From a virus: 29,164 nucleotides of DNA. Under the pieces are notes generated by a model that saw nothing but the letters and a program-made list of their open reading frames with translations, was not told the DNA's origin and did not search any database. This document shows, in pieces, positions 18,913 through 29,066 of the stretch (positions are counted from its first letter, which is position 1; each line of letters opens with the position of its first letter). The position numbers were made by a program, and so were the translations under genes. The DNA lies in the IMG/VR virus record IMGVR_UViG_3300031851_004359, positions 1 to 29,164 of that record; one strand, 5' to 3'.

Positions 18913-21900
18913 ATGGCAAAACAAGATGTAAATATTGGTGTAGAAGGTAACGACGGCACTGGTGATAGTATTAGAGAATCGTTTCGTAAAGTAAACGAAA
19001 ACTTCCAAGAACTTTATGCAGTATTTGGAGTAGGTGGGCAAATATCATTTACTACACTAGGTGATACTCCAGAGACTCTTGAAGCAGGAAAACTTATTAC
19101 AACTAATAGTGCAGGCAATGCAATTAGGTATAGTACAATTGGAAGTGACTCAGATTTAGATGCTGCAACAGATGATAGTATTACTGTAGATGTTGTTAGT
19201 GTTCCAGGTAAGATTATTTTATCAACATCATTTAGTGCCTTAGTAGACGACAATGTTAATCCTACACTAGGTAGTCACTTAGATGCAGCTAACTTTGGTA
19301 TTGCAGGTGTGCAGATTAGTGACAGTGCGGCAACAGCTATTAACTCACAGCCAGGTAGATCAACTTCATACACAATTGATGATTTAGTAATTACAAAAGG
19401 CTATGGTGACAGACGTTATATTACAAGCGGGTTACCTATTAGAATTGCAGCTGAACCTGCAACAAGAACACAATTTACAAAAACAATTACAAATTATGTA
19501 GATGGTAACTTGTTTATCTCAGGCCACGGATATGATAGTGGTGCTAATGGTACAGCATTTATTTTCCAAGCAGAAGATACTGATCCAACTGGAATTACAA
19601 GTGGAACAACATATTATATTAGATACATAAACGACGACCAAATTGGATTGTATGCTACAGCGTCACAAGCACAAACAGAAAGTGCAACTGAAGCAGCTAA
19701 CAATAAAATTAGTGTAAGCGGAACTATTGCAGACGACGATTCTCATACAATAACTGATTCTGGTTTTGATAGTACACTAGAAGGTAACTTCTTAAAAGAC
19801 GTAGGTATGCCACGTGATGCAATTGTAAGACGTCAAGGCGATACTATGGAAGGTGCTCTAACATTATTTGACCATCCAGGTGATCTTGCTGGTGATGGAA
19901 CACCTAATGGTGACGCAGATTTACAAGCCGCAACAAAATATTATGTTGACAACACAGCGTATAGTTCACCTGAAGTTTTATTTGTAAGCACAGCAGGCAA
20001 TGATAGCATGGCAGGTGTGCCACCAGGTAAAGAAGGAACTGCCAACGTTTATGCATACGCAACAATTAATGCAGCCGCTAGACGTGCAGCAGAATTAATT
20101 AAAACAGCTCCTGAAGAACCAGGACCATACTTCCAAACATTACAACACAGTTCGAATGTTGACAGTACAGTTATTACAGCAGGAGTAGAAAATCCTGTAA
20201 ACTCAATTACAAGTGCTACGCTACGATTAAACAAAGCATATATTGTTGCAGAAGTTTCTAATTATATTAGATACACATATCCAACTTTTACTTACAATGT
20301 AGCAACATGCGAACGTGACCTAGGATTAATTGTTGATAGTTTAAGATTAGATGCAGAACGAGGAAACAATGCTAACTATCTTTCAAGAACAGCCGGTGAA
20401 CGATATTACTCAAGTGTAAGTGGACGTATTGCAATTACATCACAAAAATTGCAAACAGATGATAGTTTTAGATTCTTAAGCGAAATTATAACAAATGCAA
20501 TTTTACAAAATAAATTATTAAACGAAAAAGCAATACAAAGTATTGTTAGGAAGTCTGGAGACACACCGTCACTTGTTACAACTACTACAACACACGGTTT
20601 GAAAAACGGAAACATTGTAGAGTTTGATACTATTGCAGGTATGACTGAGATAGAAGGTCAGTTTGCATTTGTAAAAGTAATTGATACAACTAGTTTTGAA
20701 TTATTCACCGATGAAGCACTAACTACAGCATTTGATAACAGTGCTTACACTCCTTTTGTAAGTGGTGACATTGGGTTACGTTACCAAACTAAATTCCAAC
20801 AGGATACAACACAATCTGCTGTATGGGATGGCGGATCAGGTGGTGCTGAACCTAATGGTGCAAGCTCTGTAAGCAATAATGTTAGTTTAATAAGAACTAT
20901 TATTTCGAATGGTATTGAAGCAGGTGCAGATATAGCATTTGGTAACAGATATGAAATTACAATGGTTAATGGTACTAACGGACAGTTAAATCAAACAGAT
21001 CCAGATAACGTTGATGCAATTCCTGGTAAAGTACTACGTGGTAAACGTTCAGGTGCTATTGGTAGAATTATTACATCAGTACAAGACACAAACTCAACTG
21101 ACTTTTACTTACAACTTTTAGAACCTAAAAACTTTGAATCAGGTGAAGAAATTGAAATGGGTAACTTTGTTAAGAAAAAACAAATTACTATTAAAGTTGA
21201 GTCAGGACAATATGAAGAAGACTATCCAATTAAACTTACTAAAAACGTTTCATTAAAAGGAGACGAATTTAGACGAGTAATTATACGTCCTAAAGAACGT
21301 ATATCACAAAGTGTATACGCTAACACATATTTTTATAGAGATAAAGAATTTGACGGCTTAACGCTTACTACAACCGGTACTCCGTTTATAAATCAAACTG
21401 GTGTTGAACAAGGGTTCTTTGGTTATCATTATTTGAAAGATAATACAAAGGAATCAAATGTAGGTGGAGCAGTAACTAACTTAGGAAAATATTCAACAGC
21501 AGCATCTATTGTTGACGAGAACAAAGAATTTATACAAGACGAAGTAATATATTTTATTAATACAACATATCCATCATTAGTTTACAATGAAACAAAGTGT
21601 CGTAGAGATACAGGAATAATTGTTGACGGTATTGTAAAAGATTTAAAAAATGGCGGAAAAGAATTTGCTTTAGAAAACCAGGGCGAGTATTATACTGGCG
21701 CAGTAAGCGGACAAGAAACAGAAACAGCTGCGGCAATTAATTATATTAGTACACTAACAGCACAATTACTTGTAGCAACGGCACCTACTAAAAATCCAGG
21801 CACTAACTTTGATCCAGATATTTCGCAAGGAAAAGCTGAACCAGATTGGGCAACTGGTGTTACGTACAAACAAGGTGACTTTGTTAAAAAAGGAACTTTA

Positions 21901-24900
21901 TATTATAGAGCATTAAAAAATCATGTATCTGCAGCAAGTGATGAAGATACTGATGTACTATCAGCAACGTACCAACAGCTTACTGACACAACACAATGGA
22001 TACAAGTAACAAGCAGTGTTACAGTAGTTGGACAACTTGTTGATGTAGTAGCGTTTGCATTTGATTCAGACTATAATCCACCTAAACGCAATGACGAGAT
22101 GGATGTGTTTATGATGGACGATGCAACTATTGTTCGTAACGTGACTGTACAAGGACACGGCGGCTTTATGTGTGTGCTTGATCCAACAGGACAAATTTTA
22201 ACTAAATCACCTTACATTCAAACTGCTTCAAGTTTTTCAAAGAGTGAAAACAAAAAAGCGTTTAGAGGTGGTATGTTTGTTGATGCGTTTGCAGGTAACA
22301 TTCCAATGCGAGTACAAGGCAACAGTGGTAACTATACTGATGCTAACGGAAGTGTTGCTCTAAATGCATTTACACTTTATGTAGAATCACAAGACGTTGG
22401 TGGTGAAGGTCAAGGACTAAAATTAAGATTACCAGAACTTCCAGCACCATTCTATTACAAAGGTCAGCGTTTTCAAGTTAATGCTATTTCAAATTATGAT
22501 AGCGGATTAGGTAGAGCAATAATTTACTTAGATCCAGGTTCAAACGGTAGTAATGGTTGGAACTTTGCTGGAACTGATTTAATTGGAGCAGTTGGTCATG
22601 ATGAAAATGATTACAACCAAGATATATTCTTACAAACTGCTGGTAATAGATCAATACTAGGAAACGACTTTACACAAATTAACGACTTAGGATACGGACT
22701 TGTAACTACAAACGGTGCGTTCTCTGAAATGGTTAGTATGTTTACATACTACACACATGCGGCATACTATGCAGCAAACGGTTCAGAGATTAGATCACTT
22801 AACGGTTCAAACGGTTATGGTAACTTTGGTTTAGTTGCTGAAGGTGCTGATCCAAACGAAATTCCAGATCAGGTTACTACACTAAGAAACATGACACAAC
22901 CTGTAAAAGCATTTACACACGGTGGGTTAACAAACGCATCTGGTGATACTGTATTAACGTTGTACGACTTTAAACAAGAGCCAATGAAAAATGCTTATGT
23001 TACAATTAACCACGGCGGTGCAACAGGTTCACTTAATTATAAAATTACAAATATCCAAAACTTATCAGACTCAGATGCAGACGGTGTTGACGGAGATACA
23101 GGATCGATTGTAGCAACAGGTATTGAAACTATTGATAATTCTAGTATAACTGGAACTCCAGGTAGTGACGGTGTTTATGCTGCCGTTGCACAAAAATCAA
23201 CAACTGGCAGTGGTGTAGGTGCTACATTTACAATTACTGTTGTATCAGGTGCGGCTACAGCAGTTGTATCAAATGTTGGTAACGGATATGCCGTAGGAAA
23301 TACTGTTACTGTAGATGGTGGAGATATAGGCGGTGTAGCTAGTACTAATGATATAACTATTCCAATAACAGCAGTTTATCAAACTACAGCCGGTACATTC
23401 AGTAACAGAGTCTATCGTTTAAGTATTCAAGAAGCAGGATCTAATACAGACTTCTTCCCAGACTTACAAGGCAACGTAGCACATGATACATTAGTAGAAT
23501 ACAGACAAGGTGAAAACTTTATCTTTGATAATGTTGATACTCCGGATATTAGTGAACGTCCAAGTACTGCTATTAACTTTGATGAAAGTGATACTACAAC
23601 ATATAGAAGTACAGGCTTTACACAAAAAGATGATCAAAACCAAGACTTACAAGCTGACGAAACTAAAGTAACATTTGATGCAGACTTTAATTATGTAACT
23701 CCAACTATTGATTACTTGAACATAGGAACAAGTGCTCCAAGTGGTGGTGGAACATTAGGTAATGCAGTAACTGATACATTCTTAGCAATTAAAAAATTAG
23801 ATAGTATTAGTGCAACTAGAATTGTACAAGATTCAACAAATGCAGTAACACAAGTAATACGTAACCCTGGTGATGCAGGCTATGCCGGAGGTATGGTTTT
23901 CGCATACGGAGGAAGAGTATTACAAGTTATTGATTACGATGCAATTACTAAAGGCAATATTACTGCAATAACAGCAGCTAATCCTGTAGTAGTTACTAGT
24001 GCAAGTCACAACCTGTCAAACGGTGATAGAGTAGAGTTTGAAAACGTAGGTGGAATGACAGAACTTAACGGTAAAAATTATTACGTTAATAATGTTACTA
24101 CAAACACTTATGAATTATATACAGACTCAGCATTAACTGGGACACTAGACGGTACTACATTTACAACTTACACTAGCGGAGGTCGTTGGGCTGACTTCTC
24201 AAGTGTTTGGTATATTGAAACACAAACTGTTGCAAGTACAGATGTAAATGGATCAGGTGCAGCAGGAATTAGATTAGTACCAACAGCAGAGCGTGAGATA
24301 TTCTGCGGATTACCTGCAGGAGCAACAGCTGAAATTACGGTTGCAATATCGTTACTTAGAGCAACAGGACACGACTTTACAGAAATTGGTACAGGCGGAT
24401 TTAATACAAGTAACTATCCAAATGTATTGCTTGGTGAACCAATTGGTGGATCAAATGCTAAAGCACCAGCATATCAAGATGCTGACACAGCAAGTAAAGC
24501 ACAAGTATGGGAACGTAGAAAAGGTAGAGTATTCTTTATCAGTAGTGACAATGATGGATTCTTCCGTGTAGGTAAGTATTTTGTTGTTGATCAATCAACT
24601 GGTAGTATTACATTTGCAGGTGACGTTGGTATTTCAAGAGCAGCATCATTAGGATTTAAAGATGGTGTTACTATTGATGAATTCTCAAATGATGAATTAT
24701 TTACTGACTTGTCTGATACCGCAGTGCCAACTGAAAAAGCAGTTGCAAGTTATGTAAGTAGACGTTTAGGACATGACGGTACAGCACAACTAACTGGTAC
24801 AGCTAGATTTGCTCCGGGCTTTTTAGCATTAGATGGGTCAACACCTTTAGAAGCTAACTTAAATGCAAATAGTAAGCAAATTAAAAACTTACTAGATCCA

Positions 24901-27315
24901 ACAGATGACAACGATGCAACAACAAAAGATTTTGTTAGTCAAGCAGTTAGTAATTACGATGAATTAGATGATTTAAGAAACGTAACAATACACACAGTTA
25001 CAACTCCAAATAAGAGTAAACAAATACTTGCTCCTACAGGATCTCAGCGTTTAGTAGTTGAGCCAGAATCGCCAGGACTGTTTACAATTGGAGGAACTAT
25101 TACTGACGGTACAGCACAAGGTACTGTTGTAGCACTTGAATCTAGATTTGATAAAGTTCTTAATCAGAACATAAGAATTGTTACTTACAACCTAACAACA
25201 GTAGGTGACTTTAGTACTACAGCAAGTCCAATTAATAACGGAGTTGTAGGATCACCAGGTGCAACAACAGCCAATGTACTTGAGAATCCAGTAGACGAAG
25301 TTACAAACGCAGTTGAAGCAACAACAAGTGATGTCAATATTACAGTAAACAGACTAGCATCAAGTACTGAAATTGATTTACAACTTGAAGCACAATCTAT
25401 TATTAACAGCGATGTAAATGACGATGCTAACATTGCACAAAATAAAATAATGATGAATCGTGCAGGTACATTAGCTGACAGTACAGGATTACTAGGAGTT
25501 GATGGTGACGGCACAAACGGTAGAACAGGACAAACATCAAGAGGCTTAGCAGCATTTGAAGATGAAAGTTTTGCAGAAGATATTGAAATAACTGTTCAAG
25601 GTGGAACACTTACATTAATTACAGGTGATACACTTACTCAAGGAACAAACACAGGTGTTGTTGTAAATGATGTTACAAATAGCACAACTGCTCTTATTAG
25701 AACAGGTGATACTTGGGTAGCTGATGCAACTATACTTTCAAGATCAACATTTAACAATACAACTGGTGTTACAGCATCTCCGGCAAGTTTAGCTACTGTA
25801 TTTGTACAAAGTATTAAACGTACAGGTTATATAAGTTTACGAGATCGTGGAGTTGATTATGCAAAACTTCCAGAGCTTACAACTGACACAGTAATTGGTA
25901 GACAACAACCAAGCACAGGTAGAGCAGAAAGTGTAACATTTGCACAAGTTATTGATCAAGGATTAGGACTAGCAGACGGAGATTTTGCTGCTGTACTACC
26001 TTACTTCTCAAGTGGAAGTATTGTAGGTGACCCAGGGCAAATATTAGTTAAAACTGGTACTGGTGCATATAGCACAAGTGAAATAAGTTACGAAAATGAA
26101 AACACAAGTATTGCAAAACGCAGAAACGATGGAAGTTTACAAGCGACATCATTTATTGTAGGTGGTACAGCAAGTAACGTAGTACTAAGTGAAAACTTAG
26201 GCACACTATCATTTAAGACACCAGGACAAGGAACTATCCTAACAGCAAGTGGCGCAAGTAAACCAACTATTAACACAGGCGGAAATATTAAAGTTGGTGA
26301 GATGAGTGTTGCACCAACTGAAAGTACATTCCATGCTAACAGTGCTTATGGTTCAGTAGGTGGTGCAGGCACAACAGAAGAAACTAGTGCTATAGCAACA
26401 CGCTGGTTATATACTTCATTCATTGAAGCACCAAACGAAAAAGACTCAAGTGGTGCAGGTATTGGATTAGGAACAAATACAGGATTTAGTGAAGGTGGTG
26501 CTGATGTTATTACTTTTGTTACAGGCGGAACTGTAGAAGCAAAAGTTACTGGAACAGGTATTGAAACTGATGCTATTACAAGTATTAGTGACAACACTGA
26601 TTTAAATTTATCAGCAAACGGAACAGGAAGTGTTTATGTAAACGATACACTTAAACTAAGTGGCAATATTACAAAAGGCACAGGCACAATAACAGTACCT
26701 AATAATACTACAGGTACTATGGTGCTAAGTGTAAGTGATACTACAGGACAAACAGGTGTAAATCAAACCTTAAGTGCAGCTGGTAATATCAGTGCAACTG
26801 TTGACGGATTAGGTACAGCAAGTAATGTTGAATTTGGTCAAGTAACAACTACTACTATCACAACAGGTGCAGCAGCAACAGCAGGTAGCTTTACAGGTAA
26901 CTGGAGTTTAACAGCTGGATCACGTATGCAAGCAACATACGCTGACTTAGCTGAGTACTATGAAGGTGATGTAGAATACGCAGTTGGAACAGTACTTGTA
27001 TTTGGTGGCGACAAAGATGTTACACAAAGTACAGAACATCGTACAACAAGAGTAGCTGGTGTAGTAAGTGATCAAAGTGCTTATACTATGAACGAAGGAT
27101 GTCCAGGTATAAAAACACTTACAGCACTACAAGGTAAAGTTCCTGTAAATGTAATTGGAAAAGTTGCCAAAGGTGATATGTTGGTTGCAAGTGCAATACC
27201 AGGATATGCTATTGTTGACAATGATCCTAAAGTAGGAAGTGTAATTGGTAAAGCAATTGGTACTAAAGATACAACAGAAAAAGGAACAGTTGAAGTAGTA
27301 GTAGGTAGAGTATAA
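18913..27315 (+). CDS. Giant tail-fibre/structural protein, 2800 aa
   Basis: A 2800-residue virion protein, probably a long fibre. Residues 1-40 hold an anchor motif, NIGVEGNDGTGDSIRESF then KVNENFQEL, shared with the gene at 29067. FCCH-like modules (HGLxNGxxVEFxxIxGMTE...) occur at about 552-621 and 1692-1757, with a related one at about 194-256. Two helical segments, GLIVDSLRLD (about 466) and GIIVDGIVKD (about 897), are repeats of one module. A DATIVRNVTVQGHGGFM stretch near 1070 suggests beta-helix folding. Residues about 2673-2800 (YADLAEYYEGDVEYAVGTVL ... GKVAKGDMLVASAIPGYAI) resemble the self-cleaving peptidase-G2 / intramolecular-chaperone domain of other fibres. Late box at 18511. 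It begins directly after iscA. Confidence 0.88.
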   Translation: MAKQDVNIGVEGNDGTGDSIRESFRKVNENFQELYAVFGVGGQISFTTLGDTPETLEAGKLITTNSAGNAIRYSTIGSDSDLDAATDDSITVDVVSVPGKIILSTSFSALVDDNVNPTLGSHLDAANFGIAGVQISDSAATAINSQPGRSTSYTIDDLVITKGYGDRRYITSGLPIRIAAEPATRTQFTKTITNYVDGNLFISGHGYDSGANGTAFIFQAEDTDPTGITSGTTYYIRYINDDQIGLYATASQAQTESATEAANNKISVSGTIADDDSHTITDSGFDSTLEGNFLKDVGMPRDAIVRRQGDTMEGALTLFDHPGDLAGDGTPNGDADLQAATKYYVDNTAYSSPEVLFVSTAGNDSMAGVPPGKEGTANVYAYATINAAARRAAELIKTAPEEPGPYFQTLQHSSNVDSTVITAGVENPVNSITSATLRLNKAYIVAEVSNYIRYTYPTFTYNVATCERDLGLIVDSLRLDAERGNNANYLSRTAGERYYSSVSGRIAITSQKLQTDDSFRFLSEIITNAILQNKLLNEKAIQSIVRKSGDTPSLVTTTTTHGLKNGNIVEFDTIAGMTEIEGQFAFVKVIDTTSFELFTDEALTTAFDNSAYTPFVSGDIGLRYQTKFQQDTTQSAVWDGGSGGAEPNGASSVSNNVSLIRTIISNGIEAGADIAFGNRYEITMVNGTNGQLNQTDPDNVDAIPGKVLRGKRSGAIGRIITSVQDTNSTDFYLQLLEPKNFESGEEIEMGNFVKKKQITIKVESGQYEEDYPIKLTKNVSLKGDEFRRVIIRPKERISQSVYANTYFYRDKEFDGLTLTTTGTPFINQTGVEQGFFGYHYLKDNTKESNVGGAVTNLGKYSTAASIVDENKEFIQDEVIYFINTTYPSLVYNETKCRRDTGIIVDGIVKDLKNGGKEFALENQGEYYTGAVSGQETETAAAINYISTLTAQLLVATAPTKNPGTNFDPDISQGKAEPDWATGVTYKQGDFVKKGTLYYRALKNHVSAASDEDTDVLSATYQQLTDTTQWIQVTSSVTVVGQLVDVVAFAFDSDYNPPKRNDEMDVFMMDDATIVRNVTVQGHGGFMCVLDPTGQILTKSPYIQTASSFSKSENKKAFRGGMFVDAFAGNIPMRVQGNSGNYTDANGSVALNAFTLYVESQDVGGEGQGLKLRLPELPAPFYYKGQRFQVNAISNYDSGLGRAIIYLDPGSNGSNGWNFAGTDLIGAVGHDENDYNQDIFLQTAGNRSILGNDFTQINDLGYGLVTTNGAFSEMVSMFTYYTHAAYYAANGSEIRSLNGSNGYGNFGLVAEGADPNEIPDQVTTLRNMTQPVKAFTHGGLTNASGDTVLTLYDFKQEPMKNAYVTINHGGATGSLNYKITNIQNLSDSDADGVDGDTGSIVATGIETIDNSSITGTPGSDGVYAAVAQKSTTGSGVGATFTITVVSGAATAVVSNVGNGYAVGNTVTVDGGDIGGVASTNDITIPITAVYQTTAGTFSNRVYRLSIQEAGSNTDFFPDLQGNVAHDTLVEYRQGENFIFDNVDTPDISERPSTAINFDESDTTTYRSTGFTQKDDQNQDLQADETKVTFDADFNYVTPTIDYLNIGTSAPSGGGTLGNAVTDTFLAIKKLDSISATRIVQDSTNAVTQVIRNPGDAGYAGGMVFAYGGRVLQVIDYDAITKGNITAITAANPVVVTSASHNLSNGDRVEFENVGGMTELNGKNYYVNNVTTNTYELYTDSALTGTLDGTTFTTYTSGGRWADFSSVWYIETQTVASTDVNGSGAAGIRLVPTAEREIFCGLPAGATAEITVAISLLRATGHDFTEIGTGGFNTSNYPNVLLGEPIGGSNAKAPAYQDADTASKAQVWERRKGRVFFISSDNDGFFRVGKYFVVDQSTGSITFAGDVGISRAASLGFKDGVTIDEFSNDELFTDLSDTAVPTEKAVASYVSRRLGHDGTAQLTGTARFAPGFLALDGSTPLEANLNANSKQIKNLLDPTDDNDATTKDFVSQAVSNYDELDDLRNVTIHTVTTPNKSKQILAPTGSQRLVVEPESPGLFTIGGTITDGTAQGTVVALESRFDKVLNQNIRIVTYNLTTVGDFSTTASPINNGVVGSPGATTANVLENPVDEVTNAVEATTSDVNITVNRLASSTEIDLQLEAQSIINSDVNDDANIAQNKIMMNRAGTLADSTGLLGVDGDGTNGRTGQTSRGLAAFEDESFAEDIEITVQGGTLTLITGDTLTQGTNTGVVVNDVTNSTTALIRTGDTWVADATILSRSTFNNTTGVTASPASLATVFVQSIKRTGYISLRDRGVDYAKLPELTTDTVIGRQQPSTGRAESVTFAQVIDQGLGLADGDFAAVLPYFSSGSIVGDPGQILVKTGTGAYSTSEISYENENTSIAKRRNDGSLQATSFIVGGTASNVVLSENLGTLSFKTPGQGTILTASGASKPTINTGGNIKVGEMSVAPTESTFHANSAYGSVGGAGTTEETSAIATRWLYTSFIEAPNEKDSSGAGIGLGTNTGFSEGGADVITFVTGGTVEAKVTGTGIETDAITSISDNTDLNLSANGTGSVYVNDTLKLSGNITKGTGTITVPNNTTGTMVLSVSDTTGQTGVNQTLSAAGNISATVDGLGTASNVEFGQVTTTTITTGAAATAGSFTGNWSLTAGSRMQATYADLAEYYEGDVEYAVGTVLVFGGDKDVTQSTEHRTTRVAGVVSDQSAYTMNEGCPGIKTLTALQGKVPVNVIGKVAKGDMLVASAIPGYAIVDNDPKVGSVIGKAIGTKDTTEKGTVEVVVGRV

Positions 27316-27479
27316 TGTCTGACAATAACATAAACAACATTAAAAATAAACCAGTTGTTCAAACTGATGATCGCACAGGACAAACTTTTACGTTTTATCC
27401 GAACGGAAACGGAGCACCGATGATAAGCATGGAACCAAAGCAAATAAATACAGTAAGCGAGGAAAACAATGGCAAATAG
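27315..27479 (+). CDS. Small protein between fibre genes, 54 aa
   Basis: A 54-residue polar protein (NINNIKNKPVVQTDDRTGQ, then FYPNGNGAPMISM). The ATG overlaps the fibre stop by one base, and its last 11 bases overlap the next fibre gene. It holds a late box near its end. Function unknown; a fibre chaperone or small virion part is possible by position only. Confidence 0.65.
   Translation: MSDNNINNIKNKPVVQTDDRTGQTFTFYPNGNGAPMISMEPKQINTVSEENNGK
27443..27450 (+). promoter_or_regulatory. Late-promoter box AATAAATA
   Basis: AATAAATACAG, 18 bases before the fibre ATG at 27469, with GCGAGGAAA between as ribosome site. Confidence 0.5.
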
Positions 27480-29049
27480 ATATCCATTAGTTGTTGACAC
27501 AACAAACGGCAACAAAATTAGAGAAATTCCAAATGGCGATAATCTACAACTTACTGGTAACAGTGTTATTGGTGTTGTAGATGTAACAGCAAGTGGCACA
27601 GTAAGCGCAAACGAAATTAATGCAACTAGTATTAAAAAGGGCGGAACTGAATTAGCAACTGTAGCAGTTACAGGTGCATTTTCAGATATTACAGGTGGTC
27701 CAACTCAATTAAGTGACTTAACTGATGATTTGAATGTATTAGTTCCAGGCGATAATGTTGGTACACTTACAAATAATGTAGGTTACTTAACTACAGTAGC
27801 ATTTGCAGATTTAACAGCAACTCCAACAACACTAGCAGGATACGGAATCACAGATGCCGCAACAACAGCACAAGGCGGATTGGCTGCAACAGCAGTACAA
27901 CCAGGAGCAAGTGTAAGTGTACTTGTAAACGATGCAGGCTATTTAACATTAGCAGATATACAAAATGGAGCAGTTACAATAGACGTAAACAACACTGGTG
28001 ATTTAGTTGGTAGTGTTTTTGCAGATGATTCAACTATACTTATAGATAGTATATTAGCGGCGGTAAATTTAGACGGAACAATAAGAGGACATGTTAGACC
28101 TAATGCTAACCAACATAACCTTTGGGACTTAGGTACAGACGCAGTAAGATTTAAAAATGCATACTTTGCAGGTACAATTAACGGAGCTCACGTAGGTACA
28201 CTTGACGGTGACGTTGAAGGTAGTGTATTTGGAGATGATTCAACTTTACTTGTAGATGGTAACAACAACAAGATCGTTGGTGTAGTAGATACAACAAGTA
28301 TAAGAACAAGTGAAGATAAAATTGCACTTGGTGAAAACACAGGTGTAACTAACCAAGCATATGGTGGAATAGCAATTGGACCATACGCTGGCACAACAGA
28401 TCAAGGTTCACAGGCTACAGCAGTTGGTACTTCTGCTGGTAGAGAAAGACAAGGCGCACAGGCTACAGCACTTGGACGTTACGCTGGACAAAATGATCAA
28501 GGTGTATCCGCAGTAGCAATTGGTCACTCAGCAGGTAGAGAAACTCAAGGTACTGTTGCAATAGCAATTGGAAAATTAGCAGGTGAAACTAACCAAGCCG
28601 CAAACTCAATTGTAATCAACGCAACAGGTAGTGCAGTAGAAAATACTACAGCAAGTAGTTTAGTAATTAAACCAATTAGAAGTGGTAGTGGTACAACTAC
28701 ATTGATGTATGATGCTTCAACAGGCGAAGTAACACATACAGCAACACCAGCACAACAAACTATGATAGGAAGTGTGCAACAAATTAGTGGCCCTGGAGCA
28801 ATTGACGTAACATCATACATTACTGAAATTACAACAACTGGCGCAGATGACTACACACTTGCAGATGGTGTAGCAGGACAAATAAAAATAATTAGTATGA
28901 TAGTAGATGGCGGTGACGCAACAATTACTCCGACTACACTTGCTACTGGAACAACAATTACAATGGCTGATGTAAACGATAATATAACATTACTATATGG
29001 TACAAATGGTTGGGTGAATACTGCAAACCAAGGCTCAATTATAGCGTAA
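27469..29049 (+). CDS. Tail-fibre protein with YadA-like repeats, 526 aa
   Basis: A 526-residue beta-rich fibre protein. The N-terminal part has T/N/G repeats and two GYLT turns (NNVGYLTT and NDAGYLTL). GHVRPNANQHNLWDLGTDAVRFKNAYF is a segment often found in phage fibre shafts. From about 295 to 375, repeats of the form AIG-x-x-AG-x-x-x-QG (GGIAIGPYAGTTDQG, TAVGTSAGRERQG, TALGRYAGQNDQG, VAIGHSAGRETQG, IAIGKLAGETNQA) match the left-handed YadA-head-like trimer fold. The final 100 residues are a beta domain ending NQGSIIA. It probably touches the host surface. Confidence 0.87.
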   Translation: MANRYPLVVDTTNGNKIREIPNGDNLQLTGNSVIGVVDVTASGTVSANEINATSIKKGGTELATVAVTGAFSDITGGPTQLSDLTDDLNVLVPGDNVGTLTNNVGYLTTVAFADLTATPTTLAGYGITDAATTAQGGLAATAVQPGASVSVLVNDAGYLTLADIQNGAVTIDVNNTGDLVGSVFADDSTILIDSILAAVNLDGTIRGHVRPNANQHNLWDLGTDAVRFKNAYFAGTINGAHVGTLDGDVEGSVFGDDSTLLVDGNNNKIVGVVDTTSIRTSEDKIALGENTGVTNQAYGGIAIGPYAGTTDQGSQATAVGTSAGRERQGAQATALGRYAGQNDQGVSAVAIGHSAGRETQGTVAIAIGKLAGETNQAANSIVINATGSAVENTTASSLVIKPIRSGSGTTTLMYDASTGEVTHTATPAQQTMIGSVQQISGPGAIDVTSYITEITTTGADDYTLADGVAGQIKIISMIVDGGDATITPTTLATGTTITMADVNDNITLLYGTNGWVNTANQGSIIA

Positions 29050-29066
29050 TAACTTAGGAAAGAAAA

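Noticed and set aside
27081-27599. 172-residue minus-strand frame across the end of the large fibre gene
   Set aside because: Antisense to strongly supported fibre genes, with hydrophobic low-complexity content expected from reversed T/V/G-rich coding.
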